In this document: one piece after another, positions 34,114-44,999 of the stretch | Numbering within the stretch: position 1 is the stretch's first letter | How the letters are laid out: the number at the start of each line of letters is the position of its first letter | Source of the DNA: Helicostylum pulchrum | Taxonomy: Eukaryota > Mucoromycota > Mucoromycetes > Mucorales > Mucoraceae | DNA length: 64,000 nt | Direction: 5' to 3' | Assembly (NCBI GenBank): GCA_025677825.1 | Contig: JAIXMO010000005.1 | Span: forward strand, 806,001-870,000 | Notes under the pieces: generated by a model | The model's database searches: none | What the model was told of the DNA's origin: nothing | Seen by the model: the letters and a program-made list of their open reading frames with translations, nothing else | Program-made: the position numbers and the translations under genes

Positions 34114-34984
34114 TTTAACATTTCTCTTCCTCTCCTCTTTTTTCTTGCATCCAATTGCCTAGGCGCTTTTTCTTTTTTCTATATCTCCATTGTATTCTTT
34201 TTTCTCTCTCTTTATCATTAAATAAAAAAAATAAACCCTTTTCATAACAAAAAATAGTTTGCAGTGGGTGCGTGCACTTGACACATTTTTTTAAACTGCA
34301 GTTGTGTGCTACAATGATGATCAACTTTAAAAATAATGCCTCCAATGAAAACAATCTTTGTTTCCGAAGTTCCTCTTTTTTAAAAAAAGTATGTTTATTA
34401 CTATAAACACATGAGCCCCAGTATGAATGACTTTTTTTTTTCAACGGATCGTATATCTCGAGGGTAAACTATTGAATAAAATCCATAAAAAAAATCTCGT
34501 GGTTTAAAAAATAACGGATCTAAAAAGAAACGTTTTTGCATAAATAAAAACCTTATCTGTTATACGGGGGACGGCAAGTCCGAAACATAAACGAAAAAGA
34601 GATGTTCTATTTATATTTTACCAATCCCAATTGGGATATAAATATACTCTGAATTTTGCAGATTTTAGGTGTAATACAAGTGGGAATCAAGTTCTGCTCA
34701 ATCTATGACAGAAACCTTATCTTCCAACTCTAAACGTTTTGGTTTAGTGTTTGGGTTAAAGAGGCAGGTATAGTTTATTTGTTGCTGATCAAGATTAATG
34801 ACAAGTACGTAAAATAGGGGTAATAAGAAGTTGAAGTTTTTGGGTGTGGGATCAAATGATATTGTTACAGCTTTTCAATCACATAAATATTGACTGCTTT
34901 AACAAGCTGGAACGACATTTTTGGCGTGTACTTTGTAAAATAGATCCGCTATTTTATCATTTTTTTAAAAAATAAGTTACTTTT

Positions 34985-36251
34985 CTTTTGCTTTTTATTT
35001 TGGTTTATGTATACACCGGTAAAGCCATGTTTACCAACATGGTAAGAGCGGATGGTTCCTCCTTTATATCCGCTCAAAAGGATACTGGTCTTCTTGGAGA
35101 AACAGTTGTGCTCAAGATAACTTCTTGTTGCGCATGCTCCAAATTTGGTCCGCCAGACTATGATAGAGTAAAATCCTTAAGTTACCTTTATTTTCAACTT
35201 TATAAAGGTACGTGAAAACTACCAAGTATTCTCCTTCTTATTTCTAACTTGTAAAGATTAGACTTTAGCCAACGTATGTCCATTAGAAAAACAACACTAG
35301 TTTTAAATGCTTTCGCTAACAAATACTTTAGAATATAAGCGTAAAGAGAAAAAGAAGCGGCCGATCCACAAGAGCCAGCGCAAAAGCCGATTTAAGTAAA
35401 TACTTCAAAATATAATAGGCTATAACTAATAGCATCTCTGTATTTCAGGTTGTCGCCAAAAACAATATCAAAATTGCAAGTCTTACTGGCACCTTAGGGA
35501 CTAACCTGATACGTATATATGTCGAGATTCTAATTGTCGACGCCATGTCTAAACACCATTCAAGGCAAGTTGGTATTATAAGCTCAAACGTGAACTTTAG
35601 TATTGATTTTTGTAGCTTCTGTATCAACGGCATTGTAGATCTAAGTGACTCCAAGAACAACATTCAATTTACCTTACTTGGAAATCACGTAATCAATTTT
35701 AAAAAATCCCATTCATAATGAGTTTGATACTACATCGTGGATCTTCAAACATCAAGATGATATTGATAACGTTAGTTTATGTTCAGATATCATCTTTAAC
35801 TGCAAATACGAAGGCGAGATTATAGAAATCGGTTGCGGCGAAGTGAAGAACCCTGGTTTTTCTCAAGCCTTGCTTGACGAAGATAGGATGTGTGTGCTCG
35901 AAATAATGAAACGACATCTGCGTCTCTGCCGGGCTAAAAAAGAATACGAGGTGGTGGCCTTTGGTGGCCTTATTCAGGGTAAGTTTATGAAGCAGCAGCA
36001 GCGTGGTATGTCCTACGTATATTCTTTTCTTTTTACAAAGGCACAACTGTTATATTACTTCAGATGAAAATGGTGTATACATATAATACGAAAGATCTCA
36101 AAGGATTACAGTATCGGGTAGCCGAAACCTGGAAGAAATTCTTAAATCGAACAGTGGAAAAAAGCTCACTGAGATAGCGCAGCTTAAGATCTTAGCGCGT
36201 TTTGGACCCAAGTTGTATAATACCAACATAGAACTAATTTTTAATAAATAA
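34985..36251 (+). pseudogene. Remnant of an unidentified gene with nuclease-like motif (relic D)
   Basis: Best-preserved remnant in the window. Block 1 (about 35006-35213) reads VYTGKAMFTNMVRADGSSF and ends near a GTACGTG donor. Block 2 starts after TATTTCAG at 35449 (VVAKNNIKIASLTGTLG) and runs to a stop near 35701. Block 3 (about 35712-35978) is open for roughly 88 codons: FDTTSWIFKHQDDIDNV, then SDIIFNCKYEGEIIEIGCGE with VK following, then LLDEDRMCVLEIMKRHLRL, ending at a GTAAG donor. Block 4 (about 36120-36251) reads NLEEILKSNSGKKLTEIAQ. Frame changes lie between blocks, so it is a pseudogene. The D-I-I-F ... E-I-G-C-G-E-V-K pattern resembles a PD-(D/E)XK catalytic core; this is inference. 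Confidence 0.45.
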
Positions 36252-37510
36252 AATGTCTATTCGTAATATCAATAATTATAAAGCTTTCCTTTATTACACT
36301 AAAATCAAATGAATTCTCATGAAATGGTATTATCATTGGAATAGGTTGGTCCATAAAAAATAAATGTGATTCGCGAAGAGTGTAACGGGTTTCATGCGAC
36401 GACCTATTCTAATGAAATTCACATCGCTATTTTTAGCAAAAAATAATTACTCGGTCAGTGTTTTTTGTACAAAAACATATGCCGTGTATCTTTTTTTACA
36501 AAAGCTCAAACACTAGAGCCATTTCAAATTCTACAAAGCTACTTAATAAAAATCTTATTTTACAAAAAAAAAGAAAGGTAAAAGATGTATTTATTATAAA
36601 GAGACGGGTACGTTTGTACACGGGTATAGATAATTTAAAAGTAGACTGAGGATCGTTTATTATAAATGATATGTTCTTAAGTTTTGTTTTTAGAAGTTAT
36701 TCATCTTTTTTTTCGGATGATTCAATCCTCTTTAAACTAGGTATTTTTTATTAAGAACATTATTAAGCTACATATGAATAGATGTTTAAGTAAAAAAAAA
36801 GGACAAGAAAAAGGTGAAAAGGAACAAAAAATCTTCCTGCTTAAACCTAAGGTCTTGTCAGATGCACCTTAGAGCCATTTTTTATCTCGAGGTTGGTTAC
36901 CAGATACGACATAGAATGAACTTTTTAAAGAAGATATATACCATTATTAATAAAGGAAAGAACAAATATATGACAGCTCATGTCTGTGACTTGAAGAATG
37001 GGCATATATATATTTTGAACGATTCGGGGCGGAAAAAAAGATTGATAAAATAGGAGGTCTATTTACTCATGTAATTTTTTTTTTTTTCAGGATGACCTCA
37101 TTTGAAAAAGAGGAAATCTTTATATGTGGTCAACTTACACGGTCGATTAGAAAAGTGTGTGTAGTACCTTTTAATTAGTGTTGCTGTTCCTGTTTAAAGC
37201 GAGTCATATCCGTTTGCACCGATACCGTCATATCATAGTAAATCCACATTTGAAAGAGGTTCACATATTATATAAAAGACGTATGCTTATATGCGAATTC
37301 ATTGTTAAAAAAAGAAGAAGAAAAAGGTTTACTTCAAAAAAATGATGGAAAAATTGCGATAAGATAGATATTTCATCATAAATCCCACTCCTTTTTTTTT
37401 ATACGCTCGTTTTAGATTAAAATAGCTGTACTTATTTCATTCATGCGGCAAACCCTTTTTTTTACGCTCTACAAAAATTTTCAGCTGAAGTGGGACGACT
37501 GTATGCTATA

Positions 37511-37580
37511 TTACCCTCTCTCTATCACCTTGTCTGATTATCCCCTTGTTTTTAATAACGTTGTTTGATAACCCCTTTGT
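37511..37580. repeat. Short direct-repeat cluster
   Basis: Degenerate units such as TTGTCTGATTATCCCC and TTGTTTGATAACCCC recur about every 15-20 bases. No coding potential is seen. Confidence 0.45.
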
Positions 37581-37904
37581 GAAGACTAGACGTCTTAATA
37601 TCACTTCGCTTAATTAAATAAACAAGTCTCTTAGTTGACAACTATATAGTCTGGCGTTCACTTTAAACTGAACTTTTAATTAATCTTGTGTTTTATAATA
37701 TTTTCCTATCCAAAACCTATACTACTACTTTTATTCCCGAGTTGTATCAATACTTCTGTTTTAAAAAATTTAGAATCGAAACAATGAAACCGCTGCTAAG
37801 TATATGAAACCTCTATTTTGAAAAATAACTCGTCGAAAAATCTAAAATGAGGAGGTCAACGTTTGACAGATTCGATACAAATTGCTTTTTCTTTTTAAAA
37901 AAAA

Positions 37905-38384
37905 ATGAAATCTATTTTCTGTACTATCTTTGGTGTTCTTGTATTGACTTGTAGCGCTACTGCATACTCTATTCAAGTTAAATCGGATACTGCATTTTGC
38001 TCATTTATGCCTCCCAAACCTGGAGATAACGTTGCATTAACCGAGAAAGAGGGCATTCCTTTTTGTACTGATCCTTCTTTGGGCGGTCAAGTCTTTCCTG
38101 CTGGATTTATTAAATCTGCTCACTTTTTAACGACGGATGATTACGATCAAGTAACTGGCACTATTAATCGCGACGCTTATAAGCTTAACGCATCCGATGG
38201 TGGAGGACAATATGATAACAGGGATATCAAGGGTGTTAGATGCAACGGATACAAATACTTTGTTAATTTAATCGAACCTGACTCCAATACTTTTTGTATT
38301 CGTTGTTGCGAAGATCAAGAGGATTGTAATTTGGGTATCTCTAGCTATGGTTGTTCTAGAATTGTTCCCGGTGACTATAGTTAA
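37905..38384 (+). CDS. Small secreted 8-cysteine protein, paralog 2
   Basis: Single exon, 159 residues. Residues 1-20 are the signal peptide (MKSIFC...SATA) and the mature chain starts directly at YSIQVKSD. All eight cysteines and the runs FCSFMPP, GGQVFPAGFIKSAHF, GGGQYDN, NGYKYFVNLIEPD and RIVPGDY match paralog 1. Differences are scattered and mostly conservative, so both copies appear to be under selection. Unlike paralog 1 it lacks the TSKR stretch between signal peptide and mature part. The upstream leader (TTTTTCTTTTTAAAAAAAA) differs from that of paralog 1 and no clear TATA box is seen, so expression may differ. Function is unknown; an extracellular role is inferred from the signal peptide and disulfide pattern. 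Confidence 0.85.
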   Translation: MKSIFCTIFGVLVLTCSATAYSIQVKSDTAFCSFMPPKPGDNVALTEKEGIPFCTDPSLGGQVFPAGFIKSAHFLTTDDYDQVTGTINRDAYKLNASDGGGQYDNRDIKGVRCNGYKYFVNLIEPDSNTFCIRCCEDQEDCNLGISSYGCSRIVPGDYS

Positions 38385-39759
38385 ATTTTTTTGAAGTACC
38401 TTTTCTTCATTTAAACATGCTTTTTATTTAATTAATAAATTCGCGTTTATACTTTATCTATCTTTTTTTTTTCTTACGGAAATGGGAAAGGGGGGGGGGT
38501 CTAGCTACGAATAACAATGCTAATAATGAGAACCATCGGGCCAAGATACGTGTTGTATTCTTTTATATTTTGTCTTGAACAACAATAACGAATCAGGTAT
38601 CACTTGGACGTACTCAGATAATGCAACGCCTAAGTAAAGGAGCTATGTAAAAGGGATAGATGCGTTTTATTTGTTGCACGAGTACTCGCTGTCCTTTGTT
38701 TGTGAGAAAATCTTGATACGCTGTCAAAAATTGATTTAGCTTCTTAATAAAAAATATCTCTCTTCGAGAGCAGTGTAGCTTGTGGAGTCAAATTGACAAT
38801 ATTAATAATCAGTGTATGGTTGCACTAAAAGACATAACAGTCCTACTAAGCAATTGCTTGAGAAGACCAATTTGAACTTGTGCAAGTTAATATATTCATT
38901 AGACAGGTCGGATTAAACTTACTCAAGCAATCTAAGCCAGTCTAAAAATTTACAAGTGTAGTTTTAAAAACTTTTTTTTTTTCGTTTTATTTATTATTAG
39001 GATGAATGATTTAGTCTCCAGTCGGCACGAAACCCCATAAATCAAATTAATGACAAAGGCACCGTTTCAACCCCTAAGGGTTAGGAAGACATTCTATCTT
39101 GTATGCGATGAAATCCGAAGATTCCTGGCAATAAAACGCTGAGGCCAAATAAATGACAAAACGTTCCATCGTGGCTGCATTCTTCTATTTTTGATTAAAG
39201 AAAAAACAAAATTTGTCCACTTTTGCGCTCCTTTTTATACTTATTTTTTCAAAAGAAATTTTTTTCTGACTGCGAATTTAAAAAATGTCCCATTTCGAGT
39301 GTATGGAGTCAACTTGGAGTCACCTATTATAGAGACTTATTCTGAAGCGAAATAAATAAATTTAACGAGATCGACTGTACAGATAGAACGCGTATCAGGA
39401 ATTCCCTTTTTTTTTTTAAAAAAAAAATATATGTACTTTGTTACAATAAACTACACTCAGTATACATATGCATCTTATGTGTTGTGCTCTTTTTATAGTG
39501 AAGACACTGATTACTCAGTCCTATCGTACCCGAAGAAAATTGTTCTTTACATAAAGCGAGAGAAAGATGTGCGGCAGTAGAAAAAAAAAAAGAGTCAAAC
39601 GGCTACACCAGATATTAAAGCATAAATAAAACTTAACTGATAGACTTTTACTTTATAATGTTTAGCTTATGTTTTATATACTAGTCTTTGATAATTATGT
39701 AAGCTGTTTTTATTAGTTAATTTAATTATATCCCAGATCACGACAACAACAGGAGAACT
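38385..39759. other. Intergenic region, no gene recognised
   Basis: 1.4 kb. It holds a run of 10 G near 38490, a dispersed-motif copy at 39373-39405 and directly after it a T11A10 junction. No protein-like ORF was found. Confidence 0.45.
39373..39405 (+). repeat. Dispersed motif copy
   Basis: Reads GACTGTACAGATAGAACGCG followed by TATCAGGAATTCCC, then T11A10. It aligns with 32421-32462. Confidence 0.45.
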
Positions 39760-40362
39760 TTATTCGTCAATGTCGCCGTCTTCTTCAGATTCATCGGACT
39801 CTTCATCGTTACCTTCTTCCATATCTGCGACGTACTTGTCAAATTCGAAATTGAAATATACCTCCGTAATCCAACTGTTGAGTTTTACTTTTTTATTTCT
39901 CTTCGACTCTTCAGTGATACTTTTAATTGAGTCTTTGGTGTCCATTTGGTTTGTTTCGTATAAATAGCGAAGCTCGGAAAGAAGAGTCTAATTATTTTAG
40001 AGGTAATTATTTTAGTTTCATATGTTTTTTTTAAAGTGATTAAGATGTATTTGCTACTAACCTCCACAAGAGATAATTTTTCAACGTCAGACTTCAAATG
40101 TTTTTGCTTGGCGGGAAACACATCTTCAACGGTATAGGTACCACAACTAGCAAACTTACAAATAGAAATAACGCGACTTCGCGTCTTTTACTTCAATGTT
40201 GTCAGCAAATCTTTGAAATAGTTCGCCAAGAGTGACCTGTGACCCTTTTATACGTGTATTTTTCTTGAAAACAACCTACGACAGTAAATATTAATACCTA
40301 TAAAAAAAAATTAAGAGTACAAATACCTTTTGTTTCTTATTGGTATTTTGATTGTTTAAAAG
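39760..40362 (-). pseudogene. Possible small gene or remnant, acidic C-terminus (relic E)
   Basis: Minus-strand exons with compatible splice phases: 40362-40327 (LLNNQNTNKKQK), 40275-40156 (VVFKKNTRIKGSQVTLGELF, ending at a stop), then in the next frame 40159-40062 (CKFASCGTYTVEDVF...KLSLVE), and 39987-39760 (TLLSELRYLYETNQMDTKD..., acidic ESDESEEDGDIDE end). One single-base frame change near 40157 breaks the chain; the GTAAG...CTAG there would leave an intron of only 13 bases. No start codon exon is recognised. The product family is unknown. It is either a young pseudogene or a gene with a sequence error at that point. Confidence 0.4.
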
Positions 40363-41226
40363 CTGTTATGAATAAAATAAAAAAAAAAAGAGGTGCGTCT
40401 GAATTAGAATGAAACAAAAAGCAAATCGGTGGGGGGTACATGTACCTTTATTATAAGCACTTTTTTTTCTTTATTTTCCGTACAAAAAGACGCGGTTCTT
40501 CCTAAAGCAACCGCTGGGTATAGCTAGCACGAGGTTATGAGATCCGCTAAATATACTTTTTTTCAGTTCTAGAAAAAAGAATAACTTATAAAAAAATAAT
40601 ACTTTTTTATATACAAATAAAAAAACATTACTGTTTTATAACGTAAAACCCCCCTGTTTTTTTTGTTATTTTGACAACTTTTTTTACGTACACTTGTTTC
40701 GCGCCAGGAAGTTCAAAAAAAAAAACGCTGTGATATTTTTGCTTAACTTTAAAAGTTGTTCATCTTTGAATGATTCGAATTGCTTCGTCACACGAATAGT
40801 ATTAGCACATGAACCGAAAAAACTCTATGCATGCGCGTTTATGGCTAGACCTTGTTTCGGAAATTCAATACAGATAGTACATTATAAATTCAAAATGCAA
40901 GTAATAGATGATCGCGTATATGTAGAACGTAGAACCCATCATCCCCCATACACCCTGACTTTCGCTTCGATTATCCAAAAATACGATTGCTCTAGTGATA
41001 GGTCTGGGTCACTTTAAATGTTGCTTTTTAGATCATGATCTCGTTATTTTTTTTCAAAAAAAAATACTGTTGAATAGGTTACATCAGATTTTGGGTTTTG
41101 TACGCCTGTTTGTGTATGTTTTTATTATATATTAGAATATTAGAAAGTATGATTGTAATGCTATATTATATGCTTTGGTATGTAATTTTTTTTCTGTAAT
41201 GTAATGCAATTTTTTTTGTTTTTTTG
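40363..41226. other. Intergenic region, nothing recognised
   Basis: 0.86 kb downstream of the M24 peptidase. A 107-residue plus-strand frame (40694-41017) has no recognisable features and ends without splice-like context. Confidence 0.4.
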
Positions 41227-42938
41227 TTAAGAAGCTCTATTCATTAAAGACTCAATTTCGTGAATTTGTTTAGGTACTTTGGTAAGGTTCTCATAACCAT
41301 TATTAGTGATAACAACAGTATCTTCGATTCTTACACCACCAACAATTCGATAGCGAGCTAACATGTTTTGATCAAACCATTTCTCATATCCGGGGTAATG
41401 AGTCCAGATATCGAGCATCTCGTCGTTAAAGTATACTCCGGGTTCTACGGTCAGTACCATGTTCTTTTCTAAAGGTCGATTAAGTAAAAATTCGGAGATA
41501 ACAGAATCGTCTTCGTCTTGATTTTCAGGTTTAAGGTCACGGCTAATAGATATAAAAATAAAAATAAAATGAGTACAAAGGTTTCTGGTATATATATAAA
41601 TAGTATACTTTCTTACCCTCCAACGTCATGAACATCTAGTCCAACTGAATGACCCAGACCTGTACAAATATGTATGAGTATTACAATGGTAGTACAATCG
41701 ATCTAACTTTATTTTGTTACCATGATAGTAAAATGCACTGGGGACATTCATCAGAATTAATTCTTCCAATTGATCTTCATCTTCGCATCTTAATATACCA
41801 ATTCGGATAAGTTCGATACATAAGATACGCATAGCCAGTAGTTGCATATCAGACCATAATATACCAGGTCTTAATTCTGATAACACAGCCTATTTATAAA
41901 ACACAGAAAAAAAAATTAAAATGAGTATATAATTACATAGTAAGCGTTTATTACCAAAATCAGCTCACCTCTTGCATCTTTAATACAATATTATAAATAG
42001 TTTTTGATTCCTCGGAAAATCTACCTTGCACAGGAAATGTTCGCGTGATATCACTGGCATAACACAGCTTTTCACCACCTGCATCTACTAGTACCAATGT
42101 ATGTATACTACTAGGGACAGTTTGATTATTTTTTGTATAGTGTAATGTAGCAGCCCTTGGTCCAGAAGCAACAATAGGTAAATAGGCTTGTTTATAGATT
42201 TGATGTAATGCACAAGTCCAGCGAAATAGAGCGGCTAAATGAGTTTCGGTCATACCTAATTGGAATTGTTGAATTAGAGCAATATGAGCTTGAGAGGAAC
42301 CGTACATGACTTGACGTATAATATCAATCTCCCAAGGAAATTTAATAAGTCTAGCTTCGTTCATGACAGGTAAAAGTAGTTGAGTGTTAATTGAATTGGC
42401 AGGTACCATAGGAGCATGTTTTAAAAGGTCTATGCCCTGACTCTGGTTTAGTACATGCGTCATGTCTGGTGAAAGGGATGTTATTAATCTTGGTAATTCA
42501 AGTTCATTCACAATTTCGTCGACATCATATTTTTCTAATAGTTCTTTTGTATTATAATTGGGACCTTTCCAAAAGATATCATTGTCGGGTATATCGGGTG
42601 TAATTAAGTAAACTCGCTCTGCTTGCAAATGAATTATCACATGAAACCCAGGCTCATCGATTCCTATACATGTGTATTGAATATGAATTGAATTGGATCG
42701 ATTTTATTTTTTTAAAAAACTTACCAGTTAAATAAAAGAAATTACTCTCCTGTCTAAATTCCATATCAACATCAGTATTGTCTCTTGTACTTTCACCTTT
42801 ACCTTTCATATAAACGAGGGATGACCTTTGGTTGCAATCAAGTAAATGCTTTACTCGTAAGCAATGTTGTTTGGTTGGAATCGCAGGTTTATCAATATAG
42901 AGTCGCTTAGGAATAATAGTGAGAGGGTGTGGTGTCAT
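41227..42938 (-). CDS. Xaa-Pro dipeptidase/aminopeptidase, M24B family
   Basis: Five exons on the minus strand: 42938-42725, 42663-41969, 41889-41721, 41659-41617 and 41542-41227, giving 478 residues, close to prolidase length. It cleaves Xaa-Pro bonds at peptide N-termini using two metal ions. The N-terminal domain shows the prolidase-type RVKHLL ... RQESNFFYLTGIDEPG. The catalytic pita-bread domain supplies all five metal ligands: D in LVDAGGE, D in ASDITRTFP, H in GLGHSVGLDVHDVGG, E in TVEPGVYF and E in GGVRIEDTV. It lacks a signal or mitochondrial presequence, so a cytosolic location is likely. The neighbour upstream (PLD-like) is on the same strand 540 bases away, with no functional link evident. 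It ends in SLMNRAS without an extension. Confidence 0.93.
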
Positions 42939-43479
42939 AATTTTTTTTTATATATCAAGTTATTTATAAGGCGTATATATATAAAAAGATAATTAAAAAA
43001 AGAAGAAAAGTTATAAATAAAAATAAAATAAAAAGTATTATATAACTGCACTAAATTAGTCTGCTGATGGGTACAAGATTCATCATAAGCACGGACGGCT
43101 CTTGCAACAGCTTTGGTAAAAAAAAAAAAACTTTCCGGTATTCCAGCCAAATATAGATTCATTACGTACGACGGTATACTAATACTGATATAACATTTAC
43201 TGCAAAAAGCTAACTATCGATACTAACATGAAATTCTATTAGATTACACAAGCTGCAAGTTACATGCGTTAAAAAAGAATATAAAGTTAAAGTTGGGAGA
43301 ATAACCTGATTAAATACATGCCATGGAGACAACAGATTCAGCTGACCTCTCACACTGCACATTTGCTCAAATCTATGACGCCAAAAACGAGGAGAAAAAA
43401 AAATTACTAGATTCAGTAAAGGCTCGTGTTTCATTTCCTTTTGGTAATAGTTTTTTATTATTATTGGTGAATTAACATA
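42939..43479. other. Intergenic region with unexplained minus-strand ORFs
   Basis: Between the PLD-like gene and the peptidase promoter. Minus-strand frames at 43434-43210 and 43162-42935 give 74 and 75 residues. Parts look protein-like (FWRHRFEQMCSVRGQLNLL; KAVARAVRAYDESCTHQQ), but no domain or clean splice joins them. They may be leader sequence or a decayed gene. Confidence 0.3.
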
Positions 43480-44999
43480 TTAAAAGATTTTCCACAAGTG
43501 TTCAAATTCTTGGGCATAAGCACGTACAACAGATGGAATATTAGTAACAACAACATTTTCACGATTCTTGAAACGAGCACTAAGTAAAAAATAAATAAAT
43601 ATGTATGTGTAAGAACCCTTTTTCTTTTTCTTTTTTGTACGTATAAAAAAAAACTTACCCAGCAGACCAGTTGAAACTACCAGTAATAACAATTCTGTTA
43701 TCAATAACAGCAAACTTGTTGTGCATAAATTGATCACTGTTATCCATCTTGTAAGGAATACCAAACTGCTCACCCAAACGAAGAACATCAGCACCCTTAC
43801 GAGTATCCATTTGATCGTTATCAGTAACAATTTTGACATCAACACCACGATTTTGTGCATCGATCAAAACATCGGCAGTGTCATTATCGGTAAATGAGAA
43901 TACACAAACATATAAGGTTTTTTTGGCAGTTGCTAATGCAGAATGGAATACCTAAAATTAAATGTTACTATATTTGTAAAACCACTCTTAAAAACCCTTT
44001 TTTAAAATGTTACTTACAAGATAACTATCCTCAGAAGGGAAAAAGATGGGCATACAGTAAATTTGATCACTGGCTAATCTTTCCAGCATTTTAGGGCGGA
44101 ATTCACAAATACGGACACGGTGGCGAGGTTGTTTACGGTAGTTATTATTATTGTTGTAAGTAGGGGCTTGGTTATTATCATAAGTAGTGGTGGTAGAGCT
44201 GTAAGTAAAGTTGGTAGCAATGGTGGTCTTCTTCTTCTTTTGCTTACGACGAACAACTTGGAACCCAGCACTAGCACCACCAATCTCACGAGACTTAATA
44301 GGGATTCTTTCAATAACTTCCTCATACTCACTTTCAGAAGAGTTATCATCATCACTATCTTTCTCATCCACGCCACTACCTGCTTCATCACTATCACTCT
44401 CTTCATCTAATTGTTTTCTGAGTCTCTCGTGTTCAGCACGATCGGGAGCATAAATATCAGCATCCTTTTCTTTACGGCCCAATAACTTTGCGAGCCAACG
44501 ATCCTTACGAGAAATTTCCTTTTCTTGAGCAGAGAACCAAGAAAGCTTATTATCTTCGTTATCAGAGTCAGAGTCAGAGTCAGATTCAGAAGCAACGGCT
44601 CTTTCTTTTTGTTGTCGTTCTTGGTGTTCCAAGAAGGGCTTAACGCCCAAGGTAACACCAATAAAACTAGAGACTTGACGCTGTAAAACTGCTAAAACTT
44701 GCTTATCGTTATCAGTTTCCATAGCCTTGGTAGCGTTAAGGAACATGTTGTCTAATAACTGAACAGCTTTATCAACTTGAGGAGCTTGATTACGTAAGAG
44801 ACCGTTCAAGTGAGTAGACATCTTGTCGAGTAAACTAGTGTCTGAGGCGATGGTATCAACAGATCTCATGGACTAAAAAAAAAAGACGCGTTAATTAAAA
44901 AAAAAAATATAGTGTTTGTATATTAATTATTTTTACTTGTTTCAAGAGTTGAGAAACACTCAAAGGTTGTTCATTATCCCAAGGAAGAGTTCCAGTCAT
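43480..44999 (-). CDS. Phospholipase D-like protein, single HKD motif (PLD6-like domain)
   Basis: Four exons on the minus strand: 44999-44937, 44872-44018, 43951-43659 and 43579-43480, 436 residues. The C-terminal part is a PLD-like domain of the mitochondrial cardiolipin hydrolase/Zucchini type: VFHSALATAKKTLYVCVFSF, then AQNRGVDVKIVTDN, then the HKD motif HNKFAVID followed by ITGSFNWSA. Only one HKD motif is present, so catalysis would need a dimer. Family members act on phospholipids or as nucleases; which applies here is open. The first 270 residues are an unusual extension: helical (residues 20-100), then acidic Ser/Asp repeats (SDSDSDSDNEDN; ESDSDEAGSGVDEKDSDDD), then a Thr/Tyr/Asn-rich linker. 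No N-terminal membrane anchor, typical of animal PLD6, is seen. Confidence 0.85.

Larger units (their letters stand above)
34114..37904. other. Intergenic region between the two secreted paralogs
   Basis: 3.8 kb. It contains relic D (34985-36251), a GATAAAATAG...CTCATGTAA block at 37044-37075 shared with 27371, and a short direct-repeat cluster at 37511-37580. The remaining sequence is AT-rich with only short ORFs. Confidence 0.5.

Noticed and set aside
40694..41017. 107-residue plus-strand ORF
   Set aside because: It has no recognisable domain or splice context, and its composition is compatible with chance.
44074..44661. Long antisense or alternate-frame ORFs within the PLD-like gene
   Set aside because: They are shadows of a low-complexity Ser/Asp/Asn coding region. 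The PLD frame has proper splice sites and domain content.
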